A DNA stretch of 35,366 nt from Desulfoscipio geothermicus DSM 3669 (GTDB lineage: Bacteria > Bacillota > Desulfotomaculia > Desulfotomaculales > Desulfallaceae), in contig NZ_FOYM01000035.1 in assembly GCF_900115975.1 (NCBI RefSeq), positions 1-35,366 of the forward strand, given 5' to 3'. Below the pieces are notes generated by a model, which made no database searches, was not told the DNA's origin, and was given only the letters and a program-made list of their open reading frames with translations. Within the stretch, counting starts at the first letter, position 1. Every line of letters starts with the position of its first letter. The position numbers and the translations under genes are program-made. Below are positions 13,081 through 21,269 of the stretch, one piece after another.

Positions 13081-13467
13081 TTATTCCTCCACAAACTCAA
13101 TTCCCGGGTATCGATACAGCAGCATCTTTCGCTTGATAGCGTACTCTTTGGTCCGGTACCCCTTTGTGTCGATCACCACCACCCGGCCGTTATGGTACCG
13201 GACCAAAAAGTCCGCCCTATATTTGATTGGTCTCACCCAGTTCCCGTCCCGATCCCGGAAGCCGGGCTGAAGTTCAAACTCTGGCTGCAGTTCAAAGTCA
13301 ACAATTTCGCCGGCCCGCTTGAGCAGCTTCAGTTCCTCATACTTGCGGGCCTCTTTTCGACTGTCGAAGGTTATACCATCCACGGTCGCCTTCCGGGACC
13401 GGTACTTGCTTTCCCGTGGCGGAAGCAACCCCAACTCCCGGGCCCGGGCCTGGCTGATCCTGGTCAC
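13081..13467 (-). CDS. DUF1064 family phage nuclease-like protein
   Basis: 128 residues from GTG 13467, whose GTGA overlaps the stop of the preceding zinc-finger gene. The open frame upstream to 13566 is a shadow of that gene. Typical DUF1064 features are 'RKATVDGITFDSRKEARKYE' and 'ELKLLKRAGEIVDFELQPEF', then 'RPIKYRADFLVRYHNGRVVV' with 'IDTKGYRTKEYAIKRKMLL', a PD-(D/E)xK-like core (D and the DxK motif). Members are thought to be phage nucleases or Holliday-junction-like enzymes. Biochemistry is not established to my knowledge. Confidence 0.8.
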   Translation of the reverse strand: MTRISQARARELGLLPPRESKYRSRKATVDGITFDSRKEARKYEELKLLKRAGEIVDFELQPEFELQPGFRDRDGNWVRPIKYRADFLVRYHNGRVVVIDTKGYRTKEYAIKRKMLLYRYPGIEFVEE

Positions 13468-13616
13468 GCCGCCTTCCCTCGCTTCTTCCGCGACTGCTTG
13501 GCCCGCTTCGGCACAATCGCCGCCGGCTTTTGTACCGGTATCAGTTCCTCGGCGCACCGGCGGCACATGGTTATGTGGTCGCCGGTGTCACAGCCGCACA
13601 TGATGCATTTAGCCAT
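13464..13616 (-). CDS. Small zinc-finger protein
   Basis: 50 residues. It begins 'MAKCIMCGCDTGDHITMCRR' followed by C, giving C-x2-C and C-x2-C pairs that can hold one zinc ion; a basic tail follows ('KRAKQSRKKRGKAA'). Its stop overlaps the GTG of the DUF1064 gene (GTGA) and its start overlaps the stop of the upstream KOW-like gene, so it is embedded in a coupled chain. Likely a nucleic-acid-binding accessory protein. Confidence 0.65.
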   Translation of the reverse strand: MAKCIMCGCDTGDHITMCRRCAEELIPVQKPAAIVPKRAKQSRKKRGKAA

Positions 13617-13782
13617 GCGTTTCACCCACCTTTTCCAGGTTCTCCGGCTTTAAGTACGCCCGGTGTGCGTACGACGGACCATACTGGACCACCGCCCTGC
13701 CTCGGTACTCGTACAGGTACATGCCGGTCTTGCCTTTATTTTGGCCGCGCAGGATGCGGACGCGGTCGCCTGGTTTAGGCAT
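13609..13782 (-). CDS. Small KOW-like SH3 barrel protein
   Basis: 57 residues from ATG 13782, which overlaps the upstream stop as TGATG. The sequence 'PGDRVRILRGQNKGKTGMYL' followed by 'YEYRGRAVVQYG' has the G-D-x-V-x-V...G-x-x-G-x-T-G pattern of KOW motifs, found in ribosomal and transcription-elongation (NusG-type) proteins. It may bind RNA or RNA polymerase; that is an inference from the motif only. Confidence 0.65.
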   Translation of the reverse strand: MPKPGDRVRILRGQNKGKTGMYLYEYRGRAVVQYGPSYAHRAYLKPENLEKVGETHG

Positions 13783-14267
13783 CATATCTCGATCACCGTT
13801 TCGCTAAACGCCTTGGTTATCCGCTGCAACTTGGACTTACATTGATCCCGGTAATTTACTGTTATAAGCCTAAAACCAGGTGTTAATTCCGGCGATAAAA
13901 CCTTTTCTATACACTCAACCTCGGCAATTAGTCCTTCTTTAAGCTTTATCGCCTGGAATATGGTCAACGTTTCAGTTCCCTTAGCTTTACCTTCTTTGGT
14001 CTCTTTACCGGCCTTATCTTTGACCGGATACTTTTCAAATCCCATATCCCCACTCTCCTTTCGTTTCCGGGTAAGGTTTAATGCAAATGGCTTTTTCTCG
14101 CTGGCCTGTTTCGCTGGCCCGTACTTGGCCAGTTCCTCCGGGCTCAACTTATACGTCACCACCGGCCCGTTCGCCGCGTAACCGTCGCCTACACTGCTGG
14201 ACTCATGCGGTAGTCGACACCCAAGGCGATGTTTTGCAATACTGGTGTTATGGCCGCTCTGGCTCAT
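13782..14267 (-). CDS. Hypothetical protein
   Basis: 161 residues from ATG 14267, five bases after GGAGGTGG (an in-frame GTG lies inside that site). The N-terminal 70 residues are polar ('MSQSGHNTSIAKHRLGCRLP'), followed by a Lys-rich low-complexity linker with 'KAGKETKEGKAKG', then a helical/strand C-terminal part ('TIFQAIKLKEGLIAEVECIE'). It may have two domains. No family recognised. It is coupled downstream to the KOW-like gene. Confidence 0.55.
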   Translation of the reverse strand: MSQSGHNTSIAKHRLGCRLPHESSSVGDGYAANGPVVTYKLSPEELAKYGPAKQASEKKPFALNLTRKRKESGDMGFEKYPVKDKAGKETKEGKAKGTETLTIFQAIKLKEGLIAEVECIEKVLSPELTPGFRLITVNYRDQCKSKLQRITKAFSETVIEI

Positions 14268-14285
14268 GGATGCCACCTCCGTTTA

Positions 14286-14624
14286 TTAGTTGCCCAATAT
14301 CCCTCCCGGCCGTTCGCTAATCTTCCCTTCCCGCGCCAGGTGCACTAACAGCAGCAGCGTTTCATACTGCGCCCTTCCCCCGGACCCGCGCAGCTGCTCC
14401 GCTATCTCCACCAGGCCGGCGCCCGCGTTCCAGAGTTCCACCGCCCGGGCAATGTCGCTGCGCGTCCAGCTGAAGTCAAGTTCTTCCAGGATGATCACCC
14501 GCTCTTCCCGGGAACGGATGCGGGGCGCTGCCAAGCCGTCATGTGCCGGCACCGCCTGGCCAAAGCAGCGCGTGGCCCGCAGGTGCTGCACCCGGACGCG
14601 GGGGTTCTCGGGTTTAGTGCGCAT
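14286..14624 (-). CDS. Putative HTH DNA-binding protein
   Basis: 112 residues from ATG 14624, overlapping the upstream stop. A basic N-terminus is followed by 'DFSWTRSDIARAVELWNAGA' and 'GLVEIAEQLRGSGGRAQYET', a helix-turn-helix-like stretch similar in layout to GcrA/Myb-like phage proteins. The protein ends 'LVHLAREGKISERPGG'. Probably a regulator or DNA-binding accessory; assignment rests on the HTH-like pattern only. Confidence 0.55.
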   Translation of the reverse strand: MRTKPENPRVRVQHLRATRCFGQAVPAHDGLAAPRIRSREERVIILEELDFSWTRSDIARAVELWNAGAGLVEIAEQLRGSGGRAQYETLLLLVHLAREGKISERPGGILGN

Positions 14625-15036
14625 TGTGTGCCTCCGGTTCGGCGGCGGGGTCGAGAAAGCGGAGAATATCATCATACGCCGCCAACCTGCCGATAAAGTA
14701 CCATGTATTAGTTGGGTCTTGGTTTTTGCTCCATTTTTCCCGCATTTCTGCTACCGCCGCCCGTATTCGCGCACGCTCTTGCCGGGCACCTTTGGTTTGC
14801 TGTACAAATGTAGGCCAGGGACCATTTTCAAGTTGCTCAATCAAGTTTTTGAAGTATTCATCATCAGTGCCCCTATTCTTCCGATCCTTTAATCGTTCTC
14901 TTGCTTGCTTTAGTTGTTTTTTATCTGGTTTGTAAACCATCACTCCCGCCCCTTTCATCCAGGGCGGCAAGGCCAGGGCGGCAAGGGCCTTTATTAATGC
15001 TTTTGTTTCGTCGCTTAATTTATCAGTGTACTTCAT
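14614..15036 (-). CDS. Hypothetical helical protein
   Basis: 140 residues from ATG 15036 (the frame extends three codons further to TTG 15045). Mostly helical, basic in the middle ('KKQLKQARERLKDRKNRG') and with 'NTWYFIGRLAAYDDILRFLD' near the end. No cysteine, membrane span or catalytic motif. Function unknown. Both ends overlap neighbours, consistent with operon coupling. Confidence 0.55.
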   Translation of the reverse strand: MKYTDKLSDETKALIKALAALALPPWMKGAGVMVYKPDKKQLKQARERLKDRKNRGTDDEYFKNLIEQLENGPWPTFVQQTKGARQERARIRAAVAEMREKWSKNQDPTNTWYFIGRLAAYDDILRFLDPAAEPEAHNAH

Positions 15037-15038
15037 AT

Positions 15039-15314
15039 TCAGCAAACCATATTAACGCAATCATTGGCCGCCTCTGCCACCTTCTCCAGCTTCCGCACCC
15101 GTTCCAGCATCTCCCGGCCTGCGTCGGCGGAGAGGGCTTGATCAATCATTTCCGTCCAACTCTTATGCATGATAAACGGGCCATAATATATCTGTTCCAA
15201 CGCTTCCCACATCACCGCGCATTGCGCCTCCAACTGCTCCACCTTCGCCCGCAGCTCCCGGTTCTCGGCTTTCAGTTGAGCGTTTTCGGTCTCCAAAACA
15301 GCTACTGTTCGCAT
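15039..15314 (-). CDS. Coiled-coil hypothetical protein
   Basis: 91 residues from ATG 15314. Residues 5-40 are a clear heptad coiled coil ('LETENAQLKAENRELRAKVE'), and a second helix lies at the C-terminus ('MLERVRKLEKVAEAANDCVN'). The upstream extension of the frame to 15428 has no ribosome site and overlaps a zinc-finger gene. Probably oligomeric; role unknown. Confidence 0.6.
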   Translation of the reverse strand: MRTVAVLETENAQLKAENRELRAKVEQLEAQCAVMWEALEQIYYGPFIMHKSWTEMIDQALSADAGREMLERVRKLEKVAEAANDCVNMVC

Positions 15315-15469
15315 GATTTCGCCTCCCGCTTCTCCCGCCAGGGCTTGCTTGCGCTGATGCATCCTTCCCGGGACCAAACGACCAGCCCGGGGCATAGCTC
15401 CCGGTAATGCCGGATGCAGCGCAAGCACTCGATACAGACCTGGGGCGTTTCGTAATCTGCGCCTGCCAT
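15302..15469 (-). CDS. Small Cys-rich (zinc-finger) protein
   Basis: 55 residues from ATG 15469 behind a perfect GGAGGTGATCCC site. It has 'YETPQVCIECLRCIRHYREL' followed by C, that is a C-x2-C-x2-C cluster with a later Cys and His, and ends 'REKREAKSCEQ'. Its last 13 bases overlap the start of the coiled-coil gene. Likely a small metal-binding protein. Confidence 0.6.
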   Translation of the reverse strand: MAGADYETPQVCIECLRCIRHYRELCPGLVVWSREGCISASKPWREKREAKSCEQ

Positions 15470-15501
15470 GGGATCACCTCCGAAATTCATGGGGTCAATT
15501 T

Positions 15502-15810
15502 CTACCACGGTGGGCTTGTTTCTTTAAAATTTTTAGTTTCACGATCCGCTTTTTTGGCTTCCAATTCTCGTAAATACCCTTCATACATCTCGGTTTGCTC
15601 ATCCAATTTACGGAAATACTTCATTCGGTGAAGTTCAGCATTTCTTGACCAATGGCAGGCACTACATAGTGGACGAGTATTACTAAAAACGTCCTCCCCG
15701 CCATCTTCCAGTGGGATAATATGATCTAGTTCAAAATGCGCTTTTGTTTCGTTCTCATACACCCCACACCAATGGCAGCGCAGCGGACCAAGTTCGCGCC
15801 ATCTTCTCAT
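15502..15810 (-). CDS. HNH endonuclease (downstream part of interrupted gene)
   Basis: 102 residues. The HNH core is intact: 'LRCHWCGVYENETKAHFELD', then the HIIPLEDGGEDVF stretch with 'NTRPLCSACHWSRNAEL', giving two C-x2-C pairs and the D-H motif. The C-terminus is a charged helix. ATG 15810 is the first ATG after a stop codon that splits a longer frame (see the 15502-15969 entry), and it lacks a clear ribosome site. This piece may be poorly translated or expressed only by reinitiation. Confidence 0.7.
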   Translation of the reverse strand: MRRWRELGPLRCHWCGVYENETKAHFELDHIIPLEDGGEDVFSNTRPLCSACHWSRNAELHRMKYFRKLDEQTEMYEGYLRELEAKKADRETKNFKETSPPW

Positions 15811-15969
15811 ATGATCGCTGTTCTTATTACGCCGATTCTTACGCTTGCCTTTACCAGCCCACTTAATAAACCGTCCACATTCATTGCAATACAGTCCGGC
15901 ACCATGTATTTCATGTGGTTATACGCGGTATGATTTGGAATTACAGAAACGGCATTTTATCTCACTCAA
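15502..15969 (-). pseudogene. Zinc-ribbon/HNH gene interrupted by one in-frame TAA
   Basis: Reading from TTG 15969 (AAGGAGAG site, start overlapping the helicase stop), the frame gives MSEIKCRFCNSKSYRV, then TAA at 15921-15919. The same frame continues as 'PHEIHGAGLYCNECGRFIKW' into the HNH domain with no frameshift. The pieces on either side form one zinc ribbon (C-x2-C ... C-x2-C) that is coherent only if the stop is read as a sense codon. So this looks like a 155-residue gene with a single nonsense change, or a sequencing error, or less likely a programmed readthrough. Confidence 0.7.
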
Positions 15970-17878
15970 ACGGCAACTCTCCTTCCTTGAACGGCACTTC
16001 CTCGGCTACGAGTGGCCGCTTGTTTGGATCCTCGATGGTCAGGTATTTTTTGTTAAAATCAAGTCCAATCTGACACAACGGTCCTTTTCTGTTTTTTAGC
16101 ACAGCCACCCGTAGTTCTTCCGATTCGCTTTTCTGTGCCTCAGGCTTATCAATATCCGGCCGCCATAGGCCTAACACAAAGTCCGCTGCTTCTTCCACCA
16201 CCCCGGAATCCCGGGCCATATCCATGGTAATAGGCTCGGCCCCGGTTTTGCCGCTGCGGTTTGTTTGGTGCAGGTACAGTACCGCCACGTCTAGTTCTTT
16301 AGCCAGTCTTTTTAGCTGTTTAGCTAACTCACTGGTAACTTCATACTGTGACCCGCGTTCGCCACGCATTCGCCCCAGATAGTCGATACACACCAGGCGC
16401 ACCGGTTCATGTACCTTTTCTGTTTCGGCCACCTGAATAAACTCGCGCAGGTCCTCGTAAGTAAGAAAATCTTCTTCAACGATGTAAACCTTTTCAAAAT
16501 TCATCCCGACCAGCTTTGCAAGTGACCTGGCGTTTGCGTCGCCAGCCCTAACCGCTTTTTCAATAGCTTGTCCTTCCTGACGCACTGTTATCTGGGCTGC
16601 CCGCTCGTATATCTGGGCCAGCGGCTGCTCCAGAGAAAAGAACAGGGTGGGCGTCTTTTGGTTTAGGGCAACACTCCGGATGACGTTTATTAAAAAAGCT
16701 GTTTTGCCTACTCCAGATCTGGCCAGCACCTCACATACTTCTCCTGGGGCGATGCCCCTTATCGCCCGGTCGATAATCGATATCCCCAGGTTAATTTTGC
16801 GCTTTTCAAGTTCCTGCACGTACTCCTCGTACTTTGCCCGGGCCTCCTCTATGGTGTATATTTTGTCTGCAGTGATCTTGGTCTCTTGCTTTTTCTTAAA
16901 CCGGCATCGGTTATCACAATACTGCTGCAGGATCTGGTCATTACACCCATAGTCATATGGCCTTTCGATAGCCTGGTGGATCGCTTTTTCGATGTCCTTT
17001 TCTTTCAGCGGTGGGCTGTTGCGCTGGTTCCAGGCCCGCATGATACCCATAATCATATCGTCAGCCAGGCCTTGCTTACGCCAGTATACTGCCAGCCTTA
17101 AAGCACAGTTATCACGCATCCCCTGACCAACACCGTCCATGATAGCATAGTAGCACAGCTTAGCGTCTTTAGGTTTGGTCAGGGCCCCCGCCGGCAACCG
17201 ATCATCCTTCTTTTCTTCCCGTATGGACTTCTGGAAAAGTTCGGCCAATTGGCTGTTATAGCTTATTTCATCAACTGGTTCTATGGTCCGGGGTTCTTTA
17301 GCAAGTTCTAAGATATCGGCAGTTTCTTTATGCAGTATCTCCATCGCGTAAAGCGGTATCTTGTATAGCCCAGTCTTACTGTTAATCGTGTTGCTTAGCC
17401 GGAACAGGCGTACCGTGTCATAAATACTACTGTCGTAATTAATCCCCTGGAGCAATGCGGCAGCCATTTTCTTAAATCCGACCGGCAGGCGCGGGCTGGC
17501 ATAGCACCCAAACATCGATGTCGGGATCATAATGTGAAAACCTTTAGCGCCGGAGAAAAAACACTTCACTTGCTGCAGGTCAACGTCATATGCCGCAGCC
17601 AGTCTGTCAAGTACACGCCGGGCATTATCGTGAGCTTGTTCCAAATTCTCATCGTCAATGTCGATAGGAAACAGGTCGGCATAAACCGGGCCCTGATAAC
17701 CGGCCACCGTTTTTTTGTTTTCAAAGTGCTGTTTAAATGCTTCCGGGTATCTGTAAACCGTCCGGTAGCAGTCGGTTTTTCCGATAGGCACCTTAAACTT
17801 GGTAATGTTAACGATGTTATTCCGCTTATTGACGCCGCCTATAGCAACGTCACACCAGCAGTAATCGGGGTTTTTCAT
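15962..17878 (-). CDS. AEP primase / DnaB-family helicase fusion
   Basis: 638 residues combining primer synthesis and fork unwinding. Residues 60-180 are an archaeo-eukaryotic-type primase core: 'DLFPIDIDDE' (D73, D75), 'FSGAKGFHIMIP' (S109, H115) and 'DTVRLFRLSNTINSKTGLYK' (D154 on). A helical PriCT-like region and a Cys cluster (C312, C321, C325) follow. The C-terminal RecA-fold helicase has Walker A 'ARSGVGKTA' (386-394) and Walker B 'RLVCIDYLG', with 'LYLHQTNRSG' further on. This is the phage's own replisome core, next to a DnaD-like gene that could load it. Confidence 0.93.
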   Translation of the reverse strand: MKNPDYCWCDVAIGGVNKRNNIVNITKFKVPIGKTDCYRTVYRYPEAFKQHFENKKTVAGYQGPVYADLFPIDIDDENLEQAHDNARRVLDRLAAAYDVDLQQVKCFFSGAKGFHIMIPTSMFGCYASPRLPVGFKKMAAALLQGINYDSSIYDTVRLFRLSNTINSKTGLYKIPLYAMEILHKETADILELAKEPRTIEPVDEISYNSQLAELFQKSIREEKKDDRLPAGALTKPKDAKLCYYAIMDGVGQGMRDNCALRLAVYWRKQGLADDMIMGIMRAWNQRNSPPLKEKDIEKAIHQAIERPYDYGCNDQILQQYCDNRCRFKKKQETKITADKIYTIEEARAKYEEYVQELEKRKINLGISIIDRAIRGIAPGEVCEVLARSGVGKTAFLINVIRSVALNQKTPTLFFSLEQPLAQIYERAAQITVRQEGQAIEKAVRAGDANARSLAKLVGMNFEKVYIVEEDFLTYEDLREFIQVAETEKVHEPVRLVCIDYLGRMRGERGSQYEVTSELAKQLKRLAKELDVAVLYLHQTNRSGKTGAEPITMDMARDSGVVEEAADFVLGLWRPDIDKPEAQKSESEELRVAVLKNRKGPLCQIGLDFNKKYLTIEDPNKRPLVAEEVPFKEGELPFE

Positions 17879-18609
17879 GCTTCAACATCTCCAAACATCT
17901 CCCTGGCGTCCGGGAGATTGCACACCTTGGCCGACTCCCCCTTAACTTTGGGTTTGAGAATGCCCTTCAAGTACAGCAAAGTGCTCTCTATTTTTTTGGT
18001 CTTTAGCACCCAATTAAGTTTTTCGATTGCTTCAAGGACTTTATCGTACCCTTCTTCGTTATAAAGGCGACCAATGAACGGATAGTCTCCCTTGTTCGGA
18101 GTGACTCCAGGGATCTCTCGGTACTTTTCCACGAGTTCGGCAATGAGTTGCTGGTTGTTCGGAGGACCATCCCCTGATGATGATTTATCATCATCTTTAT
18201 AGTTAGTTTCGTTTTGTTTTAGTTTAAATAATGTGCCCCTCTCGTTGCCCCCGCTGTGTGCCGTTCGTTGCCCCTCCTGTTGTCCCTCTTGTTTCCCCTG
18301 CTGTTGCCCCTCCTGTTGTCCCTTTTGAACAAACGGGATTATTTCATATTTTCCGGCCTGATTTACTCGGTTTGATTTTTTGTAATTGATCCTGCCAGCC
18401 TGGATAAGTAGTTGACGAGCTCGATCGAACTCTTTTCTACTAAGTCCAGCCTTGATCTGTAGCAAACCGTTTGGAACAGTAAATTCCTGCTGCCACCCAG
18501 TCTTATTACAAATGGCCATCAGTTCGTACCATAATGCAATTGCACTGGCAGGAAGCTGGTTTACTTCCTTCCATTCGGTGAATGCTACAATCTCTGACAG
18601 GTAGTTCAT
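17875..18609 (-). CDS. DnaD-like replication initiation protein
   Basis: 244 residues. The N-terminal 90 residues form a winged-helix type domain ('SAIALWYELMAICNKTGWQQ' and 'LLQIKAGLSRKEFDRARQLL', ending in a 'GRINYKKSNR' wing), typical of phage replication initiators and DnaD/DnaB-helper proteins. A Gly/Gln-rich linker comes next (see the repeat at 18267). The C-terminal part ('LVEKYREIPGVTPNKGDYPF', 'YDKVLEAIEKLNWVLKTKKI') is helical. It overlaps the primase-helicase gene by four bases, consistent with origin recognition and helicase loading. No AT-rich iteron origin is obvious inside it. Confidence 0.78.
   Translation of the reverse strand: MNYLSEIVAFTEWKEVNQLPASAIALWYELMAICNKTGWQQEFTVPNGLLQIKAGLSRKEFDRARQLLIQAGRINYKKSNRVNQAGKYEIIPFVQKGQQEGQQQGKQEGQQEGQRTAHSGGNERGTLFKLKQNETNYKDDDKSSSGDGPPNNQQLIAELVEKYREIPGVTPNKGDYPFIGRLYNEEGYDKVLEAIEKLNWVLKTKKIESTLLYLKGILKPKVKGESAKVCNLPDAREMFGDVEA
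18267..18327 (-). repeat. GQ-rich codon repeat in DnaD-like gene
   Basis: A 21-base unit occurs twice (18267-18287 and 18303-18323, 36 bases apart) with partial copies between. It encodes the linker 'GQQEGQQQGKQEGQQEGQ', built from GQQ and GKQ units. Such tandem units expand and contract easily; the linker could bind DNA or act as a spacer. Confidence 0.8.
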
Positions 18610-18639
18610 ATTAACTCTCCTCGCGATTTTGTCTTAAGT

Positions 18640-18753
18640 TTAGCCAACTCGTCTGACGACTTCCCCTTTTAACGCCCTTTGATACTCCACCACCAGCTCG
18701 TCCACACGCTGGCTCTGCCGCAGCAGCGCCGCGAAAGGCTTACGCGGCATCAT
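18640..18753 (-). CDS. Possible small basic ORF
   Basis: 37 codons from ATG 18753 (or 18750): MMPRKPFAALLRQSQRVDEL and a short tail. It fills most of the gap between the helicase-methyltransferase and DnaD-like genes. The ribosome site is weak, so it may be spurious. It is basic and helical, and no family is recognised. Confidence 0.35.
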   Translation of the reverse strand: MMPRKPFAALLRQSQRVDELVVEYQRALKGEVVRRVG

Positions 18754-18764
18754 TTGGTCTCATA

Positions 18765-21269
18765 TTACCCCACCTCTTCCGCTATAAAATCAAACAATGT
18801 CGGCATATTGATTTCTGATTCAGTTGCCTGAAGGTACCCAACACCATCCCGGAAATAGTCAGTGTTAAGTTCAATACCATATCCTTTGCGCCTCATTTCT
18901 ATGGCCACCACGAGCACCGTAAATAATCCTGCAAACGGGTCGAACACAACTTCCCCGGGATTGGAATACCTGTTGATAATCCGTTCAACTATATCAATCT
19001 GCAGCGGGCAAACGTGTAATTGCTCCCGCCGTCTGCTTTGTGACGTGTTTAGTGTTTTTATCCGGTTGATATCATCCCAAACACGGTCAGTCCAGGACCC
19101 CGGCGCAACCACCATGAACGATGCCGGCAAGCGGCCGTCTTTATCCAGTTTTTTAGCCAGTTCCACGTGCTCATGGTAGTCATATACGGTTTCCCGGGAG
19201 AACTTGCGGTAAACAGCCTGTAGGTTTTTAATGGGTATCGTCGCAAGCTCTTCTTTTGATAAAAACCGGTCTCCAGATGAACGCCAAAAAGCGTGTGCGT
19301 CAATTTGCCACTGTGCCCTGGTATATTCCTGCTTGGTCTTTTTAACCGGAGCATCGGCATAAGCTTTACTGGTATCGGTCGGCAGCTTGCGAAATAGCAA
19401 AATATACTCCGGACACCCTACCCCCATCTTGGTACCGTCTTTACATTGCTCCGTCCAGCCCAGCCGATAAGTCTGGTTATTTTCTCTGACAACATCCGTA
19501 ACAACGGTTATTCTGCCCATGTATTGGAAGCCATGTTTTATAAAATGAAACACCGTCATGTCGGAAAACGGGTCTACTGTAGGCATCCCCGTCCCTGTTG
19601 CATTGCCGTAAAGTATCCTGTCTTTAACGTGTATCGCGGCAACGCGCCCCGGTTTCAAAACACGTAAGAGCTCGGGGGTTAAAAAGTCCATCTGTTTAAA
19701 AAACCTGTCGTTATCCTCGTTGTGGCCGAAGTCGTTATAGCTTGGCGTGTACTCATAGTGGTTGGAAAACGGTATTGATGTATGGATAAGGTCAACGCTG
19801 TTTTCCGTCATTCGTGCTGTTTCCAGAACGCAATCGTTATTCACCGCGATAAAATGTTTACCTTTAATCTCCACACGCTTCACCCCTATACTCCGGGTCA
19901 GCTTATCTGTGACAGATGTACTTGAGAGCCCGTATTTTTTAATAATCGTCGTCATTTTCTCCACCAGGTAGTTGTGCTGCTCCCACTTCTTTAGCAGTGC
20001 CTGTAGTATCTGGCGCTCGCTTTCGGTGTAGATAATGTCAATGATGACCTTCTCTGTCTGAAGGAAACGGTAAATCCGATGGATTGCCTGAATAAAATCA
20101 TTGAACTCATAATCGATACCCAGGAAAATCGCCCGGTGACAGTGCCTCTGGAAGTTGCAGCCGCTGCCGGATAGTTCCTTCTTTGTAGCGAACAGCCTGA
20201 TTTTGCCCTCTGAAAAGTCGATGACGCGCTGCTCCCGGGTGTCCAGGTTCTGACTGCCGTAGATGTCCACAACCCCGGGAATAGCCTTCTTAATGGCGTG
20301 CCGCTCCGCTTCAAGGTCATGCCACAGGATAAAATGGTCATCCGGGCTTTGTGCAACAATCTCGGCCATCTTGGCTACCCTGGTACCAATACTGTCCCGC
20401 TTTTCTTTCGCAGCATCCACAAGAGAAGCAGCAGCATCACGGAAAAGTCTTAACTGTCCATCACGGTCAGCGCCGGCAGTCCTATGGTCAACCGGCACTT
20501 CGTGGTACCGGACTTCCAGCGGCGGCAGGTCATAGCCCTCGTCAGAGTATCCCAGGTCAGACGGCTTGGTAATAAACAGCGCCCATGTTGAGAGCCAGAA
20601 CCAAAATTCATCCTCTTTGTGTGGGTATAACGTTAAGTTATTGGCTTTGGTGCTGTCCCGCTGGAAAAACCGCGTCAGTGCCTGGCCAGTATCCATTACC
20701 TCCAGGTACCCGGCGTAATGGATAAGCTCCTTGTACCTATTTGGGCTTGGTGTGGCCGTGGATACCAGCTTATACGGCACGCCCTTGAATTTATTGAGAA
20801 ATGTTTGATATGTCTTGCTACCGAAACTGCGTAGTACCGATGCTTCGTCTAGTGATGTGGCTGTGAAATACTTGGGGTCAATATCGCCGTCCCGTACCCG
20901 TTCATAGTTTGTCAGCAGAATCCGGCCGGAAGCCTGCCGCACCTCTTCCATGTTGCGGACATATAGCGGGGCCTCCATGCCCAAAAGCTGCACCGCATCC
21001 CGGGTAAACTCTTGCTTCACGCCCAGCGGCAGTACCATCAGGGCCCTGCCACTCATGCGCTCGGTTACAATGCGGCAAAACTCCAGCTCCTGCACCGTCT
21101 TGCCCAGGCCGAAGCTCTCGAAAAGTGCCCGCCTTCCACCCTTAACGGCCCAGCGAACGGCGTCTTTTTGGTGGGGTTTCAGGACCGGATTTATATCATC
21201 AAGTGAAATTTCAAAGCCGGTTTCGGGAGCAACTTCTATTTTTGATTTAAGGAACTCTAGGTAATCCAA
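18765..21269 (-). CDS. SNF2-type helicase / DNA methyltransferase fusion
   Basis: 834 residues from TTG 21269 (GGAGGTG site). Residues 25-445 are an SF2/SNF2 ATPase: Walker A 'FGLGKTV' (53-59), motif II 'SLDEAS' (139-144), 'VSTATPSPNRYKEL' and motif VI 'QAIHRIYRFLQ' (394-404). Residues 465-834 are a beta-class amino-methyltransferase. Its motif IV is 'TSIPFSNHYEY' (497-507) instead of SPPY, and its motif I is 'FDPFAGLFTVLVVA' near 776-789. It could methylate phage DNA to evade host restriction or act in replication or repair. Such fusions are known in Firmicute phages; target sequence unknown. Confidence 0.9.
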   Translation of the reverse strand: MDYLEFLKSKIEVAPETGFEISLDDINPVLKPHQKDAVRWAVKGGRRALFESFGLGKTVQELEFCRIVTERMSGRALMVLPLGVKQEFTRDAVQLLGMEAPLYVRNMEEVRQASGRILLTNYERVRDGDIDPKYFTATSLDEASVLRSFGSKTYQTFLNKFKGVPYKLVSTATPSPNRYKELIHYAGYLEVMDTGQALTRFFQRDSTKANNLTLYPHKEDEFWFWLSTWALFITKPSDLGYSDEGYDLPPLEVRYHEVPVDHRTAGADRDGQLRLFRDAAASLVDAAKEKRDSIGTRVAKMAEIVAQSPDDHFILWHDLEAERHAIKKAIPGVVDIYGSQNLDTREQRVIDFSEGKIRLFATKKELSGSGCNFQRHCHRAIFLGIDYEFNDFIQAIHRIYRFLQTEKVIIDIIYTESERQILQALLKKWEQHNYLVEKMTTIIKKYGLSSTSVTDKLTRSIGVKRVEIKGKHFIAVNNDCVLETARMTENSVDLIHTSIPFSNHYEYTPSYNDFGHNEDNDRFFKQMDFLTPELLRVLKPGRVAAIHVKDRILYGNATGTGMPTVDPFSDMTVFHFIKHGFQYMGRITVVTDVVRENNQTYRLGWTEQCKDGTKMGVGCPEYILLFRKLPTDTSKAYADAPVKKTKQEYTRAQWQIDAHAFWRSSGDRFLSKEELATIPIKNLQAVYRKFSRETVYDYHEHVELAKKLDKDGRLPASFMVVAPGSWTDRVWDDINRIKTLNTSQSRRREQLHVCPLQIDIVERIINRYSNPGEVVFDPFAGLFTVLVVAIEMRRKGYGIELNTDYFRDGVGYLQATESEINMPTLFDFIAEEVG

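Noticed and set aside
13468-13566. Upstream extension of the DUF1064 frame
   Set aside because: This stretch codes the small zinc-finger protein in another phase, and GTG 13467 overlapping its stop fits coupled translation better.
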